Origin: CAVTYH01 sp963738835
Lineage (GTDB): Bacteria > Planctomycetota > Planctomycetia > Pirellulales > JADZDJ01
Assembly: GCA_963738835.1 (NCBI GenBank)
Contig: CAVTYH010000009.1
Coordinates: 682,001-746,000 of the forward strand
Reading direction: 5' to 3'
DNA length: 64,000 nt
Shown here: positions 1 through 7,652 of the stretch, in pieces
Numbering within the stretch: the stretch's first letter is position 1
Layout: each line of letters opens with the position of its first letter
Notes under the pieces: generated by a model
Seen by the model: the letters and a program-made list of their open reading frames with translations, nothing else
Told to the model about the DNA's origin: nothing
The model's database searches: none
Translations under genes and position numbers: made by a program

Positions 1-243
1 CCGAGTAATCTCATCAGAATCAAACTTGAATTCTTTAAGCCTTTCGCCGCTAATAACACGGCAGAATTCACGTTCCAGCCCGAAGGTAATCAAACCGCCG
101 TAACGTGGACTATGATCGGCAAACATCATTTCATGTCCAAAGCATTCTGCATGTTTATGAACATGGATAAAATGGTCGGCGGCGATTTTGAGAAAGGGCT
201 GGCAAATATGAAATCGGTCGTTGAGACAAGGGCTAACCCATAG
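1..243 (+). CDS. SRPBCC (polyketide cyclase/START-like) family protein, C-terminal fragment
   Basis: The reading frame is open from the first base to a TAG at 241-243, so only the last 80 residues are visible and the start lies outside the window. The segment contains EFTFQPEGNQTAVTWTM followed by a Met-rich stretch and a final helix around GDFEKGLANMKSVVE. This strand-then-C-terminal-helix order is typical of SRPBCC proteins that bind hydrophobic ligands in a helix-grip fold. The next gene begins 45 bases later with its own strong ribosome binding site, and the two may be co-transcribed. The family call rests on the C-terminal pattern only and the ligand is unknown. Confidence 0.6.
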   Translation, partial: PSNLIRIKLEFFKPFAANNTAEFTFQPEGNQTAVTWTMIGKHHFMSKAFCMFMNMDKMVGGDFEKGLANMKSVVETRANP

Positions 244-288
244 CGCGGAAATCGTAGAACCATTCACAACTTTTTTTCGGAGGATTTT

Positions 289-942
289 ATGAACGGCAAA
301 AAACTGTTTGTTCCCGCCATCATTGTGATTGCCAGCATGGTCACTGTCATGGGATCGATCGCCACTGCCGAACCGTCCAAAGAACCCACCGCCGCCGGTC
401 AACCGGAAATGAAGCTCCCACCAGGCTGGACCATGGAAGACATGCAAGCCTGCATGATCGCTGGCACCCCCGGCAAAATGCACGAACTCCTGGCCAAGGA
501 CGCCGGAGTTTGGGAGGGCGAGAACACCATGTGGATGGCCCCCGGCGCCGACCCAATCAAGTCGAAAAGCAAAACCACCATCACGCCAGTGATGGACGGC
601 CGCTACATCAAGATTGAAATGAACGGCGATATGCCCGGCATGGGGCCCTACAACGGCTTGGGCTACTGTGGCTTCGATAATGTCTCGCAGAAATTTGTTG
701 CCACCTGGCTCGACAACCACAGCACCGGCATGATGAACGGCACCGGCGAACTCTCGCCCGACGGCAAAACGATGACTTGGACCTACAACTTCAACTGCCC
801 GCTCACCAAAAAGGCCGTGACAATGCGCGAAGTGGACACAGACACTGCTCCGGGCAAGAAGACGATGGAAATGTACAGCCCCGATCCCAAAACCGGGAAA
901 GAGTACAAGATGATGAGCATTGAGCTCACCAAACAGAAATAG
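289..942 (+). CDS. DUF1579 domain-containing exported protein
   Basis: The ATG at 289 is preceded by CGGAGGA, a good ribosome binding site. Residues 1-27 form a signal peptide (short Lys-containing n-region, hydrophobic core, AxA cleavage site near ATAEP). The mature part matches DUF1579: a PPGWTMEDMQACM lead-in, then GKMHELLAKDAGVWEGE, the conserved GRYIKIEMNG and YNGLGYCGFDNV blocks, and a C-terminal strand with MTREV-like KKAVTMREVDTD. DUF1579 proteins are planctomycete and acidobacterial secreted proteins of unknown function with a lipocalin-like beta-sheet. Length (217 aa) is normal. It follows an SRPBCC gene; both are small ligand-binding-type folds, but no common role can be stated. 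Confidence 0.85.
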   Translation: MNGKKLFVPAIIVIASMVTVMGSIATAEPSKEPTAAGQPEMKLPPGWTMEDMQACMIAGTPGKMHELLAKDAGVWEGENTMWMAPGADPIKSKSKTTITPVMDGRYIKIEMNGDMPGMGPYNGLGYCGFDNVSQKFVATWLDNHSTGMMNGTGELSPDGKTMTWTYNFNCPLTKKAVTMREVDTDTAPGKKTMEMYSPDPKTGKEYKMMSIELTKQK

Positions 943-1042
943 GGCGATGCAGTGCGCTGCATTCGAAAGTTTTATCAACGCTTATTTCATCAACGCTTAA
1001 TTGTCCGGCGGCTGGACGCTGTCGCTACCCAAGGAGAAATCG

Positions 1043-2230
1043 ATGAGCGGGGTACGAGTTCTGGTGGGCACACGCAAAGGCGCCTTCGTTTTGACATCTG
1101 ACGGCAAGCGTCAGAAGTGGGACGTGAGCGGCCCCTTCTTCGGCGGTTGGGAGATTTACCATCTGAAAGGCTCGCCGGTCGATCCGAATCGGATTTATGC
1201 ATCGCAATCGAGCAGTTGGTTCGGGCAGATCATCCAGCGCTCCGACGACGGCGGCAAAACGTGGCACCAACCTGGCACACCTGCGGGCGAATCAACCACC
1301 ACTCCCGATGGCATGCCCAAGGGCGAAAGCAACAAATTCGCCTACGATACTTCTCCGGGAAGCGGCGCACCCCTGACGACTCATCAGTGGTACGACGGTA
1401 CGCAACACCCCTGGGAATTCAAACGCGTGTGGCATCTGGAGCCAGCGCTTGATGACCCCAACACGGTTTACGCCGGCGTTGAAGACGCCGCGATGTTCCG
1501 CACCACCGATGGCGGCCAAAGCTGGCACGAACTGGCTGGCTTGCGCGGCCATGGCACGGGACCAAAATGGTCGCCTGGCGCCGGCGGAATGGGACTGCAC
1601 ACAATTCTGCTGGATGAAAGTCATCCCGGCAGGATGTACATTGCCATCTCTGCAGCTGGTGTCTTCCGCACCGACAACAGCGGCAAATCGTGGCGCTCGA
1701 TCAACCGTGGCCTGCGATCGGAACACATTCCCGATCCGAGTGCCGAAGTCGGCCACTGCGTTCACCGTATTGCCATGCACCCCTCGCGCCCCGAGGTGCT
1801 GTTTATGCAGAAGCACTGGGATGTCATGCGCACCGACAACGCCGGCGAACAGTGGCACGAAGTCAGCGGCAACTTGCCATCCGACTTCGGTTTTGTGATC
1901 GACGTGCATGCGCATGAGCCTGAGACCATTTACGTTGTACCCATCAAGAGCGACGCAGAACACTATCCGCCCGACGGCAAACTGCGCGTCTACCGCAGTC
2001 GCACGGGTGGAAACGAATGGGAAGCACTCACGAAAGGCTTGCCACAAGAGAATTGCTATGTGAATGTGCTGCGCGACGGCATGTCGATCGACTCACTCGA
2101 TCCGTGTGGCGTGTACTTCGGCACCACCGGCGGCCAAGTCTACGCTTCGGCCGATGCCGGCGATAGCTGGTCGCCGATTGTGCGCGATTTACCGGCGGTG
2201 GTCTCGGTTGAAGTGCAGACGCTGCCGTGA
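1043..2230 (+). CDS. BNR/sortilin-type beta-propeller (exo-sialidase-like) protein
   Basis: The start at 1043 is chosen because AAGGAGAAATCG sits directly upstream; an upstream TTG at 1001 is in frame but lacks support. The 395-residue product has repeated Asp-box motifs with the S/T-x-D-x-G-x-x-W pattern: SDDGGKTW, TTDGGQSW, TDNSGKSW, TDNAGEQW and SADAGDSW. These mark a multi-bladed beta-propeller as in sialidase/VPS10-like proteins. There is no signal peptide, so a cytoplasmic location is likely. True sialidase catalytic residues (FRIP, Arg triad) are not visible, so enzymatic activity is not claimed. A MoaD/ThiS-like gene lies downstream on the same strand beyond an inserted RAYT unit. Confidence 0.85.
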   Translation: MSGVRVLVGTRKGAFVLTSDGKRQKWDVSGPFFGGWEIYHLKGSPVDPNRIYASQSSSWFGQIIQRSDDGGKTWHQPGTPAGESTTTPDGMPKGESNKFAYDTSPGSGAPLTTHQWYDGTQHPWEFKRVWHLEPALDDPNTVYAGVEDAAMFRTTDGGQSWHELAGLRGHGTGPKWSPGAGGMGLHTILLDESHPGRMYIAISAAGVFRTDNSGKSWRSINRGLRSEHIPDPSAEVGHCVHRIAMHPSRPEVLFMQKHWDVMRTDNAGEQWHEVSGNLPSDFGFVIDVHAHEPETIYVVPIKSDAEHYPPDGKLRVYRSRTGGNEWEALTKGLPQENCYVNVLRDGMSIDSLDPCGVYFGTTGGQVYASADAGDSWSPIVRDLPAVVSVEVQTLP

Positions 2231-2242
2231 ACGCGACGATGT

Positions 2243-2264
2243 GAGCCCGCCGCGCAAGCAAGGA
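2243..2264 (+). repeat. Left terminal inverted repeat of the RAYT unit
   Basis: 22-bp sequence starting GAGCCCGCCGCGCAAGCAAG. Its reverse complement recurs at 2807-2828 with one mismatch. Confidence 0.75.
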
Positions 2265-2283
2265 CAAACGCCGGGACACAGCA

Positions 2284-2760
2284 ATGTCCGTCCTCGCCTA
2301 CCATATCATCTGGACAACCTATGGCACATGGTTGCCGGGAGATAGACGCGGCTGGATTAAGAAGAAGGTGTTAGGAATTCAGCATCCCGATCCAGAACTG
2401 GAATACAAAGCGCGCGAACGCATGGCAGGAAAAGCAGTGGAATTGAGCTCGGCGCAGCGAATGCTGGTGGAGCAGACTATCCAAGAACATTGTAGTGTTC
2501 GCAATTGGTTACTTCATGCCGTAAGTGTGCGAACGAATCACGTTCATGTCTTCGTTACTGCCGACCGAGATGCGGACGAAGTGATGAAACAGCTGAAAGC
2601 ATGGTGTTCGCGCAAATTGTTCGACGCGGCGGAACTAAAGGATTCAGTTGCACTCAGGGCCGGGCGCAGGCGCTGGTTTACCGAAGGCGGTGACAAAGAA
2701 ATGGTCGACGACGAACAGTACCTCTCCAACGCCATTCGTTATGTGCTGGAAGGTCAATAA
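2284..2760 (+). CDS. REP-associated tyrosine transposase (Y1_Tnp/IS200-like)
   Basis: The 158-aa product begins with AYHIIWTTYGTWLPGD, the typical first strand of planctomycete Y1 transposases, and carries the HUH metal-binding motif in TNHVHVFV at about residues 85-92. A helix around DEVMKQLKAWCSRKL follows, then the C-terminal segment EQYLSNAIRYVLEGQ, whose first Tyr is the probable nucleophile. Proteins of this family cleave single-stranded DNA at palindromic REP sequences; matching palindromes flank the gene. All expected motifs are intact, so it may be functional. Confidence 0.88.
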   Translation: MSVLAYHIIWTTYGTWLPGDRRGWIKKKVLGIQHPDPELEYKARERMAGKAVELSSAQRMLVEQTIQEHCSVRNWLLHAVSVRTNHVHVFVTADRDADEVMKQLKAWCSRKLFDAAELKDSVALRAGRRRWFTEGGDKEMVDDEQYLSNAIRYVLEGQ

Positions 2761-2780
2761 ACGAACTGCGGAGCGCGTGT

Positions 2781-2828
2781 CGCAAGCAAGCGCCAACGGA
2801 TAAACATCCTTGCTTGCGCTGCGGGCTC
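2781..2828 (+). repeat. Right terminal repeat and hairpin of the RAYT unit
   Basis: The 10-bp stem at 2781-2790 pairs with 2809-2818 around an 18-nt loop. The 2807-2828 part is the inverted copy of the left end. The structure lies just before the MoaD-like start at 2856 and could also affect read-through into that gene. Confidence 0.7.
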
Positions 2829-2855
2829 GGGCACAGGAAGGGTTTAGATAATTCT

Positions 2856-3152
2856 ATGATCCATGTTGTCCTGCCATTTCATCTGCGGTTGCTCGCGCAG
2901 GTTCCTGGCGAAGTGCAGCTCGATGTTGCGGCTCCGGTCACGCAGCGCACGGTTCTGGATGCGTTGGAAGCCCGTTACCCGATGCTGTGCGGCACGATCC
3001 GCGATCAGGTCACGGGCCAGCGCCGTCCGTTCTTGCGATTCTTCGCCTGCCAGGAAGATTTCTCGCACGAATCGCCCGATGCCCCCCTGCCCTCTGCGGT
3101 CGCCGCTGGCAAGGAGCCTTTTTTGATCGTCGGCGCCATCGCCGGCGGTTAA
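2856..3152 (+). CDS. MoaD/ThiS family ubiquitin-like protein
   Basis: The 98-residue product from ATG 2856 has the MoaD/ThiS fold signature: MIHVVLPFHLR first strand, TVLDALEARYP helix, then RFFACQEDFSH with polar residues. It ends in Gly-Gly (IVGAIAGG), the adenylated and thiocarboxylated tail used by sulfur-carrier proteins. AGGAAGGG upstream is the ribosome binding site. No MoeB/ThiF partner is near, so the sulfur acceptor is unknown. Its neighbour upstream is a BNR propeller gene; the two probably formed one transcript before the RAYT unit inserted (inference). Confidence 0.8.
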   Translation: MIHVVLPFHLRLLAQVPGEVQLDVAAPVTQRTVLDALEARYPMLCGTIRDQVTGQRRPFLRFFACQEDFSHESPDAPLPSAVAAGKEPFLIVGAIAGG

Positions 3153-3159
3153 GACGGGT

Positions 3160-3555
3160 TCACGACCAGCCGCGGCTGGTTTTTAATCTTCGCTCGACCA
3201 CGTAGGAGCGGATTTCGCGCTCCATATCTTTCACGACTTCATCAAGATAGCCGCAGCCGTCGCTTTCGTGCGCAACGCTGCGGTAAGTGGCCACCAAGCC
3301 GGTCACTTTGTGGATATCAGCCCCGTCAGCAAGACGAAGGGCTTCGTCGGCTAGAATTTCGTCGGCTTGCATCGCTGCATCCTTTAGGGATGCCCCTACG
3401 TCTAAGTCTATGCCAGCAAGATGGGGGATGCAATCTTCTCGAAGCACAATTTTCTTCACGATTTTTCTAGACTGCCCGGTTCCGACGCCGGCCGATGGAG
3501 TTCTGCCGGCTCGAAGCTTTTCGCGCACGAAAAACCCCGGTGTTGCTGACGCCAT
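3160..3555 (-). CDS. Hypothetical protein
   Basis: Up to 131 residues on the minus strand. The part after residue about 30 looks protein-like, with alternating charged helices (AAMQADEILADEALRLAD and YLDEVVKDMEREIRSYVVE), but no family is recognised. The annotated ATG falls inside a strong hairpin (3535-3584), so the real start is probably internal; an ATG at 3372 has AAAGGA upstream, and a GTG at 3459 is also possible. The opposite strand carries a 90-aa frame that looks like its antisense shadow. Low confidence that it is translated. Confidence 0.35.
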   Translation of the reverse strand: MASATPGFFVREKLRAGRTPSAGVGTGQSRKIVKKIVLREDCIPHLAGIDLDVGASLKDAAMQADEILADEALRLADGADIHKVTGLVATYRSVAHESDGCGYLDEVVKDMEREIRSYVVERRLKTSRGWS

Positions 3556-3584
3556 CTAGCTTTAACGCCGGAGCAACACCGGGG
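3531..3584 (-). terminator. Intrinsic terminator-like hairpin
   Basis: A perfect 13-bp stem (3535-3547 with 3572-3584, arms CCCCGGTGTTGCT) is followed on the minus strand by TTTT. It lies 211 bases past the stop of the minus-strand gene at 3795-4598 and probably ends that transcript. Confidence 0.6.
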
Positions 3585-3794
3585 GCGGGCCACGTTCTGC
3601 GAGCGACATTGTACCGGCTGGTGCGTTCGGGCAATGTTAGAAATTTGTCAGAGAATCGGGCAGCTCAGCGGCTAGCCTCAGCGCAATGACAGACAGTGAG
3701 CTTCAATTTGGCCAGTGGCAATAGATTTCGGCGTGGCAGACGATCCAGGTTCGGAACTATCGCAAGGGCTATGCGACTTTCTCGAAACCGTCGG

Positions 3795-4598
3795 TCACGC
3801 TGCCACCCGCCGCAGCACCAAAAGATTCGCCGATTGAATTAACTTGTCGCCCGTGCCGGCGCCGCCGTGCAGCGAATTAGCGGTCGATAGACTTCGCTTG
3901 ATCGAGAGCACGTCGTGATTTCCGTCGCCCATATCGACGTTGAGCGGGCCGGTGCTGATGGAATTCAGCTGCACGTTGTCTCGGCCCTCGCCGGCATCGA
4001 CGTTAAGGCGTGCAAAGGCGCCGCCGGTGAAGGCGGAGTTACTGATTTTGAGCTTATCTCGACCGGCGCCGAGCGTGGCGACGAGATCCTGATCGTTGAA
4101 ATTATCGAGCACAACTTTATCGTTGCCTTCTTGCGTATCGATCGACGAAAAGTAGGCGTCGGTCGAGTCAAGCACCGTAATGTTCTTGGCAATGAGGGTG
4201 TCGTTCCCTAAATTTCCCTCGTAGCGCAGGAAACTTCCGATGGTCAAGTTTTCCAAAGTGGTGCGATCATTACCTTTATTCATGACGATGGATAGACTTC
4301 CATCGATGGCACCGTCGTGAATCGCCAGCGAATCGGCCCCTTTGCCCATGTCGATCGAAATGTTGCCGGTGACGTTTTCGACCACGACGCGCGAGTGCCG
4401 TCCGTTGATAGCGGTGTTGAGGCCGATAATTTCCCAACTGCCTGCCGACAGTTGCTGCATGGAAATGGTATTGGGCAAGTTATCGCCGACGATCGTCAAA
4501 TTGCCGCTGCCGTCGAGAAGCGTATTCACATGACCGGCCAGCATGGCGCACGATTCGAGACCTTCAAACGACCGAGTCTTCTTGGGCTGATGAGCCAT
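3795..4598 (-). CDS. Planctomycete surface protein with LExR-type N-terminal motif and RTX-like repeats
   Basis: The start at 4598 is fixed by AAGGAGG eight bases upstream; the frame is open for 83 more codons but that part looks non-coding. The 267-aa protein opens with MAHQPKKTRSFEGLESCAML, a variant of the LExRxxL N-terminal signature found on many planctomycete exported proteins. The body is a series of short G/N/D-rich strands (GKGADSLAIHDG, MNKGNDRTTLENL, GNLGNDTLIAKN, GAGRDKLKISNS, GEGRDNVQLNS, GGAGTGDKLI) resembling calcium-binding RTX or right-handed beta-helix repeats. A structural or adhesive extracellular role is likely; no catalytic domain is seen. Confidence 0.75.
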   Translation of the reverse strand: MAHQPKKTRSFEGLESCAMLAGHVNTLLDGSGNLTIVGDNLPNTISMQQLSAGSWEIIGLNTAINGRHSRVVVENVTGNISIDMGKGADSLAIHDGAIDGSLSIVMNKGNDRTTLENLTIGSFLRYEGNLGNDTLIAKNITVLDSTDAYFSSIDTQEGNDKVVLDNFNDQDLVATLGAGRDKLKISNSAFTGGAFARLNVDAGEGRDNVQLNSISTGPLNVDMGDGNHDVLSIKRSLSTANSLHGGAGTGDKLIQSANLLVLRRVAA

Positions 4599-4944
4599 CG
4601 ACGAGTCCTCCTTGTAAAGAGCTAGTGCATGTATCGAATGTCGCGGCCGTAGGACTTCTGCCGATTCGCCGGGGGCTTTTCCGATTGCCCAGGCTTCCTG
4701 ATTTACCAACAAGCTGCTGATCGAACGTGCAAGCATGGCGGAAACGCCACGATCGATTGGCTTGCGCGTAGATGCATGCACCGCGATTGCCAGACCGCAT
4801 GGCCGGCCGCTACCGACGACAGGGGCGGCACACAGTGAGAAGCGCACATCTCAAAAAAGATGCGTGTGCAGAATCTGGTGCATTCAGCGAAGGCGTTGCC
4901 GACAGCCGCTTCGCAACAGGGTTAGCGTGAGCCGTGATGGAGAA

Positions 4945-6015
4945 CTATTTGATCGTGATCAGATCGTCCACTTCCGGATTGATTTCAATCGTCACGTCTT
5001 TGTACTCGTCGAAGATGCCGCCGTTGTGCATTTGCCAGGCGATGGGGCCTGTCTTGCCGGCTTCGGGCACGTTGTAATCGAGAACCTCGATCGCTTTGGC
5101 ATTGGCCGGATTCGCGACGGCCATACGGGCAGTGCCTTTCGTGGCATCGACGAGGATTTCTACGCGGCTCCACTGTTTGTTGTCGAACTTCGGTTTGGTC
5201 GGATTCAAAAAGCCGACGCCAGCCTTATTCTGGCCGGGCCGGTAGTCCCAGTGACCGCCGTTAGGCACTTGGAATTGAATGCCGCCCAGTGCATCGAGCG
5301 GTTTCACGCCCTGTGTCGGTCGCGTGCAAAAAATGAGCACACAAGGCTGATGATTGCCTTTGACTTGCCGCATGGAAAACATCAGACGATATTTGTTGTA
5401 ATCGTCTTTCGTGTAAATGGTGCCGCGGCCAGCGCCGGTGCTCGACATAGCGCCGTCTTTGACGACCCATGGCGAGGCGGCGCTGGGTGTGAGCTCGTTG
5501 GGGTATGCATCCTCCAATAACATGCGATTTACCCGCGCAAGCTCTTTGCCTTGCGGATCCTTGTTCACCAGCACCACGGTTTCCACTCGCAGCTTAACGC
5601 CCTCGAACCGCTTTTGTTCGTACAGACTTGATGGGTCGTTGATTGCCTTATTCATGCTCTTAGCAATGGCCGAGCGGACCGCTTTCGCCGATGCGGCATT
5701 GCTTTCTTCGAACGATGTGATAGCCATTTTCCCGGCGTCGTCCAGTTCCTCGAAGAGAAACTGCGAGAGTGGATCGGCCTTTCCCGCAATTTTCTTGACG
5801 AGGCCTGCCAAGTCAGCAATCGAATCGCCGCTGATATTCGTCGGCCGTCCGGCGGGCTCCATGATCCAGCCGTCCAGCGTCTTGCCGTCAAACAGTGTGA
5901 TGATTTTGCCGCGCGGCGGAGCAGCGCCTGCGGTCGTGGCTTCCGCTGCAAAAGCCGAGTTGATTAGAAACCAAAACCCAAGCGTCAAAGCGCCGACAAC
6001 ACGTGTGTGTCGCAT
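4945..6015 (-). CDS. DUF1080 (3-keto-disaccharide hydrolase-type) exported protein
   Basis: A 356-aa product with a signal peptide (residues 1-24, cut after FAAEA). The DUF1080 concanavalin-like domain is recognisable from FDGKTLDGWIM near residue 42 and continues with WVVKDGAMSSTGAGRGTIYT, DYNKYRLMFSMR, NGGIFDEYKDVTIEI. These proteins are abundant in planctomycetes and bind or cleave sugars at the cell envelope. Unusually, about 120 residues of helical, charged sequence (roughly residues 56-178) are inserted between the first strand and the rest of the domain; normal members go straight on. Its substrate is not predictable from sequence. Confidence 0.85.
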   Translation of the reverse strand: MRHTRVVGALTLGFWFLINSAFAAEATTAGAAPPRGKIITLFDGKTLDGWIMEPAGRPTNISGDSIADLAGLVKKIAGKADPLSQFLFEELDDAGKMAITSFEESNAASAKAVRSAIAKSMNKAINDPSSLYEQKRFEGVKLRVETVVLVNKDPQGKELARVNRMLLEDAYPNELTPSAASPWVVKDGAMSSTGAGRGTIYTKDDYNKYRLMFSMRQVKGNHQPCVLIFCTRPTQGVKPLDALGGIQFQVPNGGHWDYRPGQNKAGVGFLNPTKPKFDNKQWSRVEILVDATKGTARMAVANPANAKAIEVLDYNVPEAGKTGPIAWQMHNGGIFDEYKDVTIEINPEVDDLITIK

Positions 6016-6227
6016 CTCGCATCCCCCACAGATCAGAATGAGCCCACAGAAAATGACCCACGCCGGGGATCAGAATAATCGCGCCCGGGGGCGGTGTAAA
6101 GCCATTGGGGGGCTTCAGCGTGATCTTAGATTCGGCACCGGCGCGACCAGAATTCTCGGATTCCAGTTTGCGTCGAATCGCGGCGCTCGCCGATCGGAGC
6201 CCAGACTTCAGCACTCATTCAGCATTT

Positions 6228-6255
6228 TGCAATCTGCAATCTGCAATCTGCAATC
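6228..6255. repeat. Heptamer tandem repeat, (TGCAATC)x4
   Basis: Four exact copies of TGCAATC stand in the short gap between the DUF1080 gene (start 6015) and the DUF1207 stop at 6262. The rest of 6016-6227 shows no coding signal. Such heptamers vary by slippage. Confidence 0.85.
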
Positions 6256-6261
6256 GCTGCT

Positions 6262-7354
6262 TCAGAAGTCGTACCAGACACCCCAGCCGATGCGCGACTC
6301 GGTCTGGCGGAAAAATTCGAACTGGTCGCTCTTGCCGTAGAAGTATTCGCCGCCGATCCGGAGGTTTGAGCCGCGGGCGTACTTGCGCCACATCCAGCCG
6401 AATTGCACAACAATGTCGCCGCCGTAATCGACTTCCTGTCGCAAGTTGCTATTCACGGCCAAGAACGGTCCGCCGCGCAGACCGGTGTTATGAGCTTGCA
6501 CCAATCGAAACCGAATTGAAATTCGATCGGCTCGGCGCCGCCGTCGACGGCGGCATAGCCAACTTCGCCGTACAGACGAAACGCGGGTGTGAAAAAATAC
6601 CCTGCCCCAAACACAATGCCGTCGCGGACAAAATTGATGCGGTTCGCAGCGGGATTGACGAACAGCAAGTACTCATCTCCCAAATGCGCACTGATGTGAT
6701 AATAGCCCGTCTTGAATTGCCATTGGCCATTTCCGTAAGTGACGGGAATGCCAAAGCGATAGTCGCTGCTAATCAGCGGCGTACTGAAAGCCTGCGGATC
6801 GAGCCGCGGGAATACCGCACCTTCCAGATCGACCTGCCAGCCCTCGGGCCAATCGGGGTTTTCGTTTCCGTCAGCGCCAAATGCCCGGCGCGACCGCCGA
6901 GCGCCACGTCCCACATTTCGCCTGTCACGCTGTTTTGATTCCAAAAACTGGCAAAGCGTGGCTCTTTGGCCCCGGCCATATACGACTGGTAGATGAGACC
7001 TTGCGGCAAAACTTGCGAATGCCAGGCGTCGCAATTACAAGGCTCTTCATCGGCAACGTGCGGTCGGCAAGCAGCTGGCGGCGGATTCCAACTGGGATGG
7101 CTGGCAAGGCTATCGAGTGATGTGAGCTGCGAATTGGATTGCTCGAATGGTGCCCACGGGCTGGAGAATTCGGCAGCCAATGAAGGCGGCAGTCCGTTGG
7201 TGCGCGAGCTGGAGACCGATAGACCGGGTGTCATCACTGGCTGTGCCAGTGCGGCGCTAACTCCCAAGAATACACTGGCACAGCCAGCGGCACCCAAAGT
7301 ACCAGCAACCGCAGTTGCCAGTTTGCGGATCAGGGCGCAAAGGTAGTGGATCAT
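6262..7354 (-). CDS. DUF1207 domain-containing exported protein, interrupted by two frameshifts
   Basis: The gene runs from ATG 7354 to TGA at 6262 in three reading frames that join into one DUF1207 protein. The first frame has a signal peptide and CNCDAWHSQVLPQGLIYQSY, then LGGRAGH. Near 6885 homology moves to FGADGNENPDWPEGWQVDLE and runs to QFGFDW; near 6503 it moves again to VQAHNTGLRGGPF and the end RIGWGVWYDF. Each shift is explained by one missing base (for example GATTGG-TGC). DUF1207 proteins are planctomycete outer-envelope beta-rich proteins of unknown role. Whether the breaks are real or sequencing errors cannot be told from one sequence. Confidence 0.75.
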
Positions 7355-7652
7355 CGGCGCAGTCAGCGACGCTGAAAAGTTGGGTTGAGGGACCGATTAG
7401 TTTGCGGATTCGCAACGGGAATGGTGTGACAGCAGAATTTGCCTGGCAGGCAATAGCGGTCCCTAGCGAATCATCGGCAGGTCCGGCAGGGTTTTAACAA
7501 CTGGATTCGCCGGGCTAAGCGTTTGGTAAACCTTGACGACTGAAGCCGTTCCGGTCAGTCAAAGCTGGCAAACTTTGCGGGCGGGACTGGGCAGTGGTCA
7601 GCATTTAGCATGCTGCAAAGTGCCTCGGCGGCACTCGTCGAGTCAGCCAAAC
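7355..7652. other. Intergenic, no gene seen
   Basis: No open frame here has protein-like composition. It separates two minus-strand genes and presumably holds the promoter of the DUF1207 gene; no clear -35/-10 pair was picked. Confidence 0.4.

Larger units (their letters stand above)
2243..2828 (+). mobile_element. RAYT (REP-associated tyrosine transposase) unit with terminal inverted repeats
   Basis: A Y1 transposase gene (2284-2760) is bracketed by a 22-bp inverted repeat: 2243-2264 and 2807-2828 match at 21 of 22 positions in opposite orientation. The right end also carries a hairpin, CGCAAGCAAG at 2781-2790 pairing with CTTGCTTGCG at 2809-2818. This is the layout of a REP-like palindrome flanking its RAYT gene. 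The unit sits 12 bases after the stop of the propeller gene and 27 bases before the MoaD-like start, so it seems to have inserted between two co-directional genes. Confidence 0.75.

Noticed and set aside
1292..2047. 251-codon minus-strand frame
   Set aside because: Shadow of the propeller gene; the opposite strand has five Asp-box motifs and a ribosome binding site.
4735..5520. 261-codon plus-strand frame
   Set aside because: Antisense to the DUF1080 coding strand and its upstream gap; no start signal or recognisable domain.
5417..6340. 307-codon plus-strand open frame
   Set aside because: It is antisense to the DUF1080 gene, has Ser/Arg-rich composition and no family motif.
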